This document shows, one piece after another, positions 20,470 through 28,122 of a DNA stretch of 28,122 bases. Source of the DNA: Pinguiococcus pyrenoidosus (lineage: Eukaryota; Sar; Pinguiophyceae; Pinguiochrysidales; Pinguiochrysidaceae); contig JAAMXY010002398.1 in the NCBI GenBank assembly GCA_019677205.1, positions 1 through 28,122 of the forward strand, written 5' to 3'. The position numbers and the translations under genes were made by a program. How positions within the stretch are numbered: position 1 is the stretch's first letter; every line of letters starts with the position of its first letter. The notes under the pieces were generated by a model that did not search any database, was not told where the DNA came from, and saw only the letters and a list, made by a program, of their open reading frames with translations.

Positions 20470-21126
20470 CTCCGTGGTTGGTATGCCTTTGATTTGGAGG
20501 AGTACAAGGTGGAACCTGCCGTCGCCGTTCCGATGCGTGGGTTCGAAATTGAAATATAAGCGACGACTGTGTGCGACAGAAAGAGAACAATCGACGATGA
20601 TCGGGAGGATGTGAAACGTGAAGAAATGTGAGGCAGCAATGGCCTCAAGGAAGTTGTGGCGGGAGAGATGACGACGACTCTCCCGAAGGATCGTTCTTCT
20701 TGTATCCGCCACTTGGATGGTAAGCGTGGAGAGGGATGAAATTGGTATCAGATGCGGATAAAGTAAGAATACATGGTATGTCTTGTACGAAGATTTTCTG
20801 TTGCGTGAGTGGGAGCTCTAGAGGACCTCTCCTCGACGAAAGGATAGGGCGGACGCGGCGTGTGGCCTTTTTGTAGCAAGGAGATGTGTCGTCCCGAGGA
20901 GGGTACCGAGGCAGCACGCCTCTTGCGATCGGTTCTGAAGAATCCTCGCTGTTTTCCTCAGTAGCTTCCGCGGCTCGCTCAGGACCGGCCTCTACCTCGA
21001 TCGTCTCTTCCTCGCCACATGGACCCATTTCCGCTGGAGCACCGACCCAGCTTGTCGGCGCGTCCCAACGCGAGGATGAGTGCAGCTCGGCACCTTTTCT
21101 TTATCCTCTGTCTAGTCCGATCCACG
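20470..21126. other. Convergent interval, possible small ORF
   Basis: Between the 745-residue gene and thioredoxin 3' ends lie 657 bases. The best open frame is minus 20645-21028, 127 codons from an ATG: MGPCGEEETIEVEAGPERAA, then an acidic Glu/Ser stretch and a basic second half. It starts 98 bases after the thioredoxin stop on the same strand. It resembles no family known to me and may be chance or 3' UTR. A plus-strand frame at 20886-21425 overlaps it and the thioredoxin gene and looks like a shadow. Confidence 0.45.
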
Positions 21127-21687
21127 CTACGCCTCCGCGAAGAAGATCTTCTCCAGCTCCTCCTGCAGCATCGGCGCCGGAAAGGCCCCTTCGAGCCTGG
21201 CGTTTCGGGCGCTCAGCGGGGAAGCCTCAACATGGGGCCAAGACGCAAAACCAAAGGCAACGAAACCCACCTGGTGACAAGCTTGCCGTCCTTGTACATC
21301 AAGAGAGTGGGGAGGGCGTAGACCTCAAGACGAGAGGCGATGTCGGGCTCCACATCCGAGTCCATCTTCATGAAGGTCAGTCTCTCCCCGAAGTGCTCCG
21401 CCACTTTCTCCAACTCGGGCGCTAGAAGCTGGCACGGACCGCACCATTTGGCATACACATCTACTACTGACGGCTTCCCCTCGGCCACCGTGCGCTCAAA
21501 CTCCTCAGCGGTCACTTCCGCCACCTGCTCTAGAGCCGTGAGACGCCTAGCCTATGGCCCTCCAAGGCCCGAGATGCGGTACCTGCGCTTCAAGCCGGAA
21601 GGTGGACCCCTGCGCGCGGCGGATGGGCGCCACAAAGGCCACAGAGGAATGCAGCGCAAAACACAGGATGAAGATGGATCGCCACAT
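21127..21687 (-). CDS. Plastid-targeted thioredoxin (y-like), 3 exons
   Basis: Exons 21687-21583, 21524-21271 and 21196-21127 give 142 residues. Junctions are GTACCG/CAG (58 nt, phase 0) and GTGGGT/CAG (74 nt, phase 2). Residues 1-17 are a signal peptide (MWRSIFILCFALHSSVA), followed by Phe18-Val-Ala-Pro and the Arg/Ser-rich stretch IRRAQGSTFR. A Phe at the predicted cleavage site and a basic transit peptide form the ASAFAP-type signal of secondary red plastids. The thioredoxin fold begins near residue 38, with the redox site Trp62-Cys-Gly-Pro-Cys66 and cis-Pro107 in YALPTLLMYKDGK. The ending TRLEGAFPAPML resembles the plastid y-type (FEGA) thioredoxins, which reduce peroxiredoxins and related targets. 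The subtype is a judgement from memory; plastid targeting is a strong inference. It is head-to-head with the DCAF8-like gene. Confidence 0.93.
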
Positions 21688-21990
21688 GATTCCAACACGC
21701 CTTGAATGCGGCGTCGGAGAGTTGACGTAAGCGGCGAAGTACCATCAGCTGACCACCGCGAGGCGGGAATCTAGCTTGGGTTTCGATTTAACATTACTCC
21801 TCTACGGAACCTGATTGGCTTTTTCACTGAGCTCCGCATGACACAGCGAAGCTAGGGGGACAGGTAGCTGGAGTACCCAGGGTCCCGAGTACCAAGTTAG
21901 CGGAAATGGGTACCCGAGTACCCTGAATCCGCGGCGCTCCGTTCTGTCCCTCCGCTTTTCCCGCGCTTTTGCCGCGCAGGCGCATTCAGA
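21688..21990. promoter_or_regulatory. Compact divergent promoter with GAGTACC elements and a CCAAT box
   Basis: Only 303 bases separate the thioredoxin and DCAF8-like start codons. GAGTACC occurs three times at 21871, 21887 and 21915, and the palindrome GGGTACCC at 21908-21915 overlaps the third. An inverted CCAAT box (CTGATTGG) is at 21811-21818, the same 8-mer as upstream of PCID2. There is no AT-rich island, unlike other divergent promoters here. Use as binding sites is inference. Confidence 0.5.
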
Positions 21991-24900
21991 ATGTCCGGCA
22001 TCATCTCTGCGATGAAGCGACGGAGCGCTCTCGGCTCTCACGAGTCGCAGCGTCGCGGTTCAGCTTCTTACTTCGACCATGGCGCGATCACGAGGATGAA
22101 TCTCGTGTCTTCACAGATGCGCCATTCGGGATGCGTCAACACTGTCCGGTACTTCTCGCGGCAGTCAGACACTGCACCACCTTGGGGAGTGTTACTCTCA
22201 ATGACGCCTGCAATGCTCAGATGGTGCGGAGCCTTCGGAGGCGTGGATGATCAAGACGCTTATCTTCTGGGTACCTTCTTCGGAATTCGCTGGAGTGCAG
22301 CTGCTTCTCTCTGGCAGATCCAGATATTTTGACGCATTGTTGGTCTCTTGCGGCAGTGACGGGCTCGGACGATTGCTGTGTAAAGATCTGGGACGCCAGC
22401 GACTTCGCCTCACCCGTCGAAAGGCTGTGTTTCGAGACTGCGCATCGAGGTGCGTGCGATGTGCTTCGCTCCATGTATCCGTTGTATCTTTGCTTTGTGC
22501 TCTGGAGATGTTCGGCAACCATGACACATGAGATGCCACAGGGAACATCTTCGACGCTGCGCTTCTGCCGGGCAGCGAGCGCATGGCGATCTCTTGTGGC
22601 GCAGACGGGACGCTGCGCATCAGTGTGGACGGATCCACTCCGGCTAGCGCAAATGAGGTGCGGTTGGGCGTGTCACGGTTTTGTGTCATCAACGTCGTAT
22701 CATGACCTCCGTATGGCTAGACTCTGCTGCATTCGGACAACATCATACACGGCTTTGAGTTTTGGACGTCCGAGTACCCCTCCGGCCATGTGAGTCGGCA
22801 ACGGCGCGGTCGTGCGGCTTCTCTCGGCGTGACGGCCTTGCGTACGCGCTCTAGGTGCTTTTCACTGCCCAAGAGGATGGCAAAGTGCATCTCGTGGACC
22901 TGCGTCAGCGCAATCCTGTGTATGACAGCGATACCTCGCTGGGAGCAGGTGACGAATCCGTCTAGGCAAGCTGTCATTTGGCGCCTGGATTGTCTCATCC
23001 GTCCTCAGTGTACAACAGGGACATGGGCGTCCTTCAGCGCCGCAAACGCTCGCTGGCTGCCTTGCGTGGCAGAGAGAGCCTTCATGCAAGACGCAGTGAT
23101 CCACGAGAAATGATAGCTGCGCCTGAGTTAGATGAAGGTTCCGTTGAGCGACGCTTGTCACGCCGGGGCGACTCTGATGTTGCCAACGCAGGAGCCTCTG
23201 GGGATCGAGCGAGCGACTACGCGTCTCGACTACTCGGAATAGGAAGGTAGGCAAGAATCCCGGGACGAAACCTACTGGTACAAAAGCTCCGTCAAGGGCG
23301 TTGCTAGCACGGCTTTCCACTGACCAAAACGCGTACCTTCGATGCAGGCAAACCCCTTCAGGTCGGCCACGGTGGCTGTGTTGCGCGCCACCGGGACCAG
23401 AGCGTCACTCATGCTGTCCATTTTGTCTCTAGGCGCGGCAGATCCAGGAGTTAGACGTGGAGGGCCAACACACGCGCGAGTTCTTCAGCGACGCCAACGG
23501 AGATTTGTGAAGGACGCGCTTGGCGACGGGCCTCGGGGTTCTGGAGACATGTTCCTGTCGCCAGACGCAGTCCTGAGCGCGGAATCGGTGAATGACGACG
23601 TGACGTGGACCATCGACACCGCAGGGGCATCTTCCAGCACAGCAGACGCCGAGTCGACAGACGGGAATGAGCCTGAGTACGACCGCTTCCCCTTTCCGGC
23701 CGCTGCCAGCCGCGAGTACTGCAATCGATGCGTTGCCCTCCTGCCTGCGGGATCTCCGGTGGGATCGAGTTACTGGCTCACGGTAGGCGGTAGAGAAGGC
23801 ATCATAGAGACGTATGATCTGAGATACAGGAACGGCCAAAACCCCGTTCGTCGGTACTGCCCAACGCGATTGTACGTTGGCAGCGAGGACTTCGTCCGAC
23901 GTTTCCAAGATATGCGCAGCCTATCAACGTTGGGAATATCGAAGAGGACAGCCAGGAGGCTGCGTATGAACGTGAGGAACGCAGATCTGCACTGCAGTAG
24001 CCTGAGCTACAGCAGCGACGGACGCACCCTGCTGGCCAACTACCAAGGCGATCAAATCTACATCTTCGACACCGCATCGGACCCAAGAGAAGCTGCGTCC
24101 GCTTCCAGGAACACGGGGATCGCAAATCCGCCGTGGATGTCGCAGCTTCCAATCGAGTCGGACATCGTCCCGTCCAAAGCTTCTTTCGGAGCCCACTTCA
24201 ACAGCGAGACCTTCCTGAAGAAAGCTAGCTTCTTCTTCCGCGACAGATACATCGTCGCAGGCGACGACTACGGGCGCGCCTTGGTGTGGGATGTCTCGAC
24301 GGGTCAATGCCTCTCCGCGGTGTCCGCAGACTCCAACGTGTGCAACGGCGTCGTACCACACCCGGTGCTGCCCGTCTTCGCGACGTACGGGATCGATTCG
24401 ACTGCAAAGCTCTGGGCACCCGCGTGGAATGCCGACGGGTACACGTCGTTTCGAGGTGTCTCAGACCTTGGAATCGGTTGGCTGCGCTTTGCACAGAGCC
24501 TTTGGGATGGGAGCAGCGCTGAAGAAAGTGACGAGATGCCCTCCATGGAGATGTTCGGAAGCTTCTTGATGAGGCTGGGACACCTGCTCAACCAAGGGGT
24601 CGAAAGCGCAGCATTGGCCAGCTCGCCTAGCTCCTCGGAGGCAAGCGACAATCCTACCGCGGATGAAATGGAGAGTGGCGGGTCCAGCGCCTCCAGAGAG
24701 TCGGACGCAGACATGAGCTCGGATGTAGGCTCGGATTCTTCGGATTCTTCGGAGTCTTCCGAGTCCACAGATGGTTCGGATGCCTCACTTGCCTCGCTTG
24801 CCTCGCTTGCCTCGGTGGCCTCGGTGGCCTCGGATGCCTCGAGCTCCGTCAGCTCAGCGAATCAGCAGCCAGCACCACAGGCGAGCGAAGGAAGCGGCAC

Positions 24901-27261
24901 TCGGCACACAGCTGAGAGCGAAGGAACCTTGCCGGTAGATGCGACAGAAAGCCAGCCAGCGGTCATCCAGCAGGAAGCAACCAGAAGGCGGCTCAACGAC
25001 AATCGCGTCGTAGCGGGGCGGGGGGCAGGGGAAGGCCCTGAGGCGCTGGACGACACCGATCGAAGGCCAGATACTCCTCCGCCTGATGGGCGACGTGAGG
25101 TGCCAGATGCAGTAGATGGGGCTGGGGAGTCTTCTTCCATACATTCTGGCGAGGATGAATCCAATCTTGAGGAACACAATGGGAGCGAAGATCGTAGCAT
25201 ATCCGCCGACAGTGACGACGCCTCCAATCTAGATGCGACTCCCTTGCCACAGCAGCTCCCGTACCTCTTTGCGACGGGCAACCTTCCTCTCAACTTCCGG
25301 GCCGTCGACGATCGCAGTGATGACGACGACGATGACGAGGATGACAGCTCTGACGGCTTCGAGTATACCGTGAGCACGAGCCGACCTTCGGACAACGCAA
25401 GGGGCGCAGGGCAAGGCGACGGAGAAGAAGAAGAAGAAGAAGAAGAAGAAGAAGAAGAAGAAGAAGAAGAAGAAGAAGAGGGAGAGAGATCGCAGAGACT
25501 GGTGAGCCTGCTGGAGTCGGTCGAGAACGCGTCCGTCCCGACCGACGTCGCAGATAAGGTCAACTTGATTGCGAACATCAGAAGGGCTCGAACCTGGCCA
25601 TGGCGCCGCCGTGCCATTCGCAAGCTTAAAGCATGCCAAGGCCGCGAACGGTCCGTCGCTGTGGAGCCTGCCAATCAGCCGTTGCCTGCAGAGGATAGCT
25701 GCGTAGAGGAAATTTTGGAAGACCTGAGCTCCCGAGTGGCCGTTGACCCAGACTCGCTGACGGCAGATCTAGCGGCGTGTGACCTGCACAAGATGGCACT
25801 TCTGAAGCTTGCCGCACTTTTCGGAGACGGCATCGAGATGACGAGAACGGTAGATGTGAGGTAAGATCCAAAACCCCGGAATCGGAACTGCTCTATCGGG
25901 TTGCGCACTTCGTTTGCTGAGGCGAGGATCCGATAGGGAATTGGAAGCGCTAGTGTTTGCATGGCCTGCCTTCCCCCACGACCTCGAAAGCCCCGTGTAC
26001 CTCTTCTTTGAGGGAATCGCACGTGCAGTGGATATGAAGCATCTTCCTCACGAAGGTGAGGAGCCGCCGAGGGAGGCACGCTCGGCTGCTGAATCGAAGC
26101 AGTCGGACGTGGCCTTGCAGGATGCAGAGCAGCCTAGCGACGCGAGTCCCAGCTGTGCGCTGGATCGATTCCTTCAGAAAATCAAGTTCTCCCCCTACGT
26201 CATCGTTTCAGTGGGCGCGAAGCTCCTTGGCTCACTGTTCTACAGGCAGGGCAAGGTACGTCTGTCAAGTCGATTGGGGTGTCCGACTGCGTGAAGGCTT
26301 CAAGCGTGGTCCACGTGGGTTTGTGTAACTTTGCGCTTCCTAGATGAATCATGCGGATGTTGCGTTCGAGTTGGGCTACAACTATGCACGGCAAGTTCAA
26401 GTCTGGCCCGATGCAGGGCAACTGCACCCATTGGCCGAAGAATGCATTGTGACGGTGAGCACGGAAGGCGCTAGTAGTGTGCAGCTCCCAACCCCTTTTC
26501 ATGAGCTTGATTTGCTGCCGTCCAGGATCCGGTCGGGCAGGATTTGGGAGACGCAGGTGGGTGCCATCCTCTGAAGACAACCAATATCTGTCTGCCCGAG
26601 ACGATTCAACCTGCTAACGGCCTGGCCTGGCCTGTCTTGATCACAAGGCGATCGACACGATCCGGACGAACCCTTTCGGTCGAGGGTGCTGAACGCGTTC
26701 ATCCTGAATATTGCAGCTTGCGCGATCAAGGCAAGTGCACGCTTCCGTGATCAGCATTTTCCGTTGTCTTGGTAGCTAACTCTTCAAACAGACGGGCGGT
26801 GGCTTGTTAGCGAATGAGATGCTGCCTTTTGTGCGGAGAAACCTCGATCAGGTGCGCTTCCGTCAACAGTCCGAGGGGACAGTGAAAGAAGCCGGGGAGG
26901 GTGCCTCCCGCCAGATGGCCGGCTGATGAAGTAAAACTCTGCAGCTGGATTCCACTGCGTTGAAGAGCAACTTTCGCATCGGGAAACTGCTAGAACAAGC
27001 CGGTCAAATCGCACAGGTACCGTTGCAACCGAAGAGGAGTTGATGCTTCCGCCGGAGCATCCAACGCCAATCCTGAATTCCGAAGGCACGCTCAAAGTAC
27101 GTCACTGCACTTCGAATTGACAAAGGTATGAAACTGTATTGCACTTGCTACAGTCTCCATGAGCCTCCATGATGGAGTTTTCTCCCGCAGGCAACGTAGC
27201 CGTCCAAGCAGCGCTTTCTGCTTTGAAGAGGGTTGGCAAAAGGCGCCGGCAAGCAGACTGA
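21991..27261 (+). CDS. DCAF8: DCAF8-like WD40 protein with C-terminal TPR repeats, about 15 exons
   Basis: Predicted exons: 21991-22148, 22301-22449, 22542-22657, 22721-22789, 22855-22948, 23009-23246, 23362-25860, 25922-26255, 26344-26454, 26526-26556, 26648-26730, 26792-26851, 26945-27016, 27098-27125 and 27191-27261, all in phase, about 1370 residues. The first junction (22149/22300) is least certain. WD40 hallmarks match DCAF8/DCAF6, receptors of the CUL4-DDB1 ubiquitin ligase: HSGCVNTV, VTGSDDCCVKIWD, AHRGNIFDAALLPGS, FTAQEDGKVHLVDLRQ, YWLTVGGREGIIETYDLR, SLSYSSDGRTLLANY, YIVAGDDYGRALVWD, FATYGIDSTAKLWAP. An insertion splits the blades after VDLRQ. A long acidic Ser/Glu tract follows (24600-25500). 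Then come three TPR units: GSLFYRQGKMNHADVAFELG; RVLNAFILNIAACAIK; and ALKSNFRIGKLLEQAGQIAQ joined to YVTALRIDKGNVAVQAALSA. Intron 26731-26791 is GC-AG. Without the splice at 25861 the frame stops at once, so two genes remain possible. Confidence 0.82.
24780..24842 (+). repeat. 9-bp coding repeat (Ala-Ser-Leu/Val)
   Basis: About seven degenerate 9-bp units of the type GCCTCGCTT / GCCTCGGTG encode ASLASLASLASVASVASDAS inside the disordered linker of the DCAF8-like protein. Just upstream, TCGGATTCT-type units give Asp-Ser-Ser repeats. Confidence 0.85.
25424..25480 (+). repeat. (GAA)19 microsatellite encoding poly-Glu
   Basis: An uninterrupted GAA run of about 19 units, closed by a GAG codon, encodes poly-glutamate within the acidic linker of the DCAF8-like protein. 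Being trinucleotide and in frame, it can change length without breaking the protein. Such a pure run is also prone to sequencing and assembly error. Confidence 0.95.
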
Positions 27262-27580
27262 GTTACGTGGAGGGAAGCAGCAGTAGCACGCTTTCGACGG
27301 GGGCTAGAGACTGGCCGACAAGAACTCTTGGCAAAAGAGGGTCCTTGCAGTGTGAAAGGCGTGCCCAACAGAAGGAGCAAGCAGAAGAAGGAAGCAGAAG
27401 AAGCGAGAGCGGGACTCGCTTGCTTTCCATCGTCCGAACGATCGCGATGCGGTTCCTGCAGTTTCGTCCGAGTCACTCGTTGAATTTTTTGGAGAGCTTT
27501 GCAGATTTTCTTGTGAAGTTGATCGAGAGAAGTGCTTTCACGCCCGCGCGACCAGTCCCAATAGTGATGCAGTTTATCGC

Positions 27581-27656
27581 CTGCTTCTACTGTCTGCTGC
27601 TTCTACTGTCTGCTGTGTCAACCTGTCTGCTGTGTCAACCTGTCTGCTGTGTCCAC
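27581..27656. repeat. Tandem repeats of 16 and 17 bp
   Basis: CTGCTTCTACTGT occurs at 27581 and 27597 (period 16). It is followed by three copies of the 17-bp unit CTGTCTGCTGTGTCAAC at 27606, 27623 and 27640, the last with one mismatch (GTCCAC). All share the TGTCTGCTG core, indicating local slippage or unequal exchange. Confidence 0.9.
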
Positions 27657-28030
27657 CTTCAAGTCAGAACCTCCTTGCCGCCGACAAAGCTCCACCAAGC
27701 CTACGTTGCCCAGCGCCCGATGACGGTGCCTATGCTCCAGTCCTCGCAGCTGCTGAAGCTTCGCCACCATTTCACCACATCACGGCGGAACAGACTAGCG
27801 AAGTATCCTTCGTCTCGAAGCGCAATCCTCTTGCAAGAAAGGAGAGCCCCGCTGCGACGATCCTCTATCCAGCGGTGCGCTCCGTGTCCAGCCCAGCGGT
27901 GCGCTCGCTGGGCTCTGCATCATCCCCTTGGTTCCAGATCCCGAATGCCAAACCCCGGGTCGGATCGACTGATCGACTGCGGCTTACATTACTAAAGCAG
28001 AGCGAAGCAGCAGAGTCCCCCATGTGTTTT

Positions 28031-28094
28031 TGGTAGGGAAAGCAGGAAGCATGGAGGGTTTCTGGTAGGGAAAGCAGGAAGCATGGAGGGTTTC
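28031..28094. repeat. Perfect 32-bp tandem duplication
   Basis: A 32-bp unit beginning TGGTAGGGAAAGCAGGAAGC and ending GGAGGGTTTC is present twice back-to-back (28031-28062 and 28063-28094) without mismatch. A partial relic (GAGGGTAGGCAGG) follows. The array may continue beyond the window. Confidence 0.93.
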
Positions 28095-28122
28095 CCGAGG
28101 GTAGGCAGGATCGAAGCGAACG

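Larger units (their letters stand above)
27262..28122. other. Right end of window: repeats, no clear gene
   Basis: The DCAF8-like frame reopens directly after its TGA for about 70 Lys/Arg/Glu-rich codons (to about 27474), so a further splice or read-through cannot be excluded. A different plus frame runs 27159-27995; its only hydrophobic stretch (FYCLLLLLSAVSTCLLC) is produced by the tandem repeats at 27581-27656, so I do not call it a gene. Two further repeat sets are listed separately. Otherwise I see nothing. Confidence 0.5.

Noticed and set aside
20536-20550. tRNA B-box-like GGTTCGAAATT
   Set aside because: The trailing CC is missing and no matching A box, acceptor stem or anticodon arm surrounds it. 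I found no convincing tRNA in the window.
23437-23515. Alternative exon with the protein-like frame ARQIQELDVEGQHTREFF after TCTCTAG
   Set aside because: It stops after about 25 codons and no phase-compatible donor and acceptor join it to the WD40 frame, whereas the 23362-25860 frame is continuous. It lies in a poorly conserved insertion, so it cannot be fully excluded.
27017-27036. A 20-nt intron or frameshift after GQIAQ in the TPR region
   Set aside because: An 81-nt intron (27017-27097) followed by a 28-nt exon and a 65-nt intron restores an excellent TPR pattern (YVTALRIDK joined to GNVAVQAALSA), so no ultrashort intron or sequencing error is needed.
27159-27995. 278-codon plus frame with an apparent membrane segment
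   Set aside because: The hydrophobic stretch comes from the 16/17-bp tandem repeats, the start overlaps an intron and the last exon of the DCAF8-like gene, and no family features are present.

Overview
This is a piece of a nuclear genome from a eukaryote. Genes are interrupted by many short GT-AG introns, mostly 56-175 nt, and code for typical eukaryotic machinery. Coding sequence is GC-rich, while several intergenic islands are strongly AT-rich. The best clue to lineage is a thioredoxin at 21127-21687: its first exon encodes a signal peptide followed directly by Phe-Val-Ala-Pro and an Arg/Ser-rich stretch. That is the bipartite plastid-targeting layout of algae with a secondary plastid of red origin (stramenopile, cryptophyte, haptophyte or chromerid type). 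I infer such an alga and cannot name the species. Exon structures below come from reading frames, splice-site phase and family conservation; none has transcript support.

Layout. 1-156: the 3' end of a coiled-coil gene (+). 763-2229: PCID2-like TREX-2 mRNA-export factor (+), preceded by a cluster of inverted CCAAT boxes. 2340-3795: unknown low-complexity protein (-). 4376-5436: BAR-type coiled-coil protein (+, four exons). 5741-7724: importin-alpha-like armadillo protein (-, five exons). 8293-9432: UBC4/UBE2D-type ubiquitin-conjugating enzyme (+, three exons). 9906-10812: TMEM97/EXPERA membrane protein (-, four exons, assembly gap in one intron). 11289-12359: MYG1 exonuclease (-, one exon). 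13108-14974: SUZ-motif, RG-rich protein (+). 16091-16456: small EF-hand-like protein with a mitochondrial-type presequence (-). 18232-20469: 745-residue unknown protein (+). 21127-21687: plastid thioredoxin (-). 21991-27261: DCAF8-like WD40 protein whose predicted exon chain runs on into three TPR repeats (+, about 15 exons).

Genes are mostly arranged in divergent and convergent pairs. Three of the four divergent promoters, plus the region upstream of the EF-hand gene, carry AT-rich islands; the thioredoxin/DCAF8 promoter instead has a CCAAT box and repeated GAGTACC elements. There is no operon logic. The E2 enzyme and the DCAF8-like protein both belong to ubiquitin pathways, and PCID2 and importin-alpha both belong to nuclear transport, but nothing here shows that they act together.

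The observation most worth following is the DCAF8-TPR chain: the junction between the two halves is an intron whose retention would create a stop codon at once, so the locus is either one WD40-TPR fusion or two adjacent genes. Other notable points are a possible 31- or 34-nt intron, a stop-free 99-nt intron, a GC-AG intron, a frequent GTAC splice-donor signature, and coding microsatellites.
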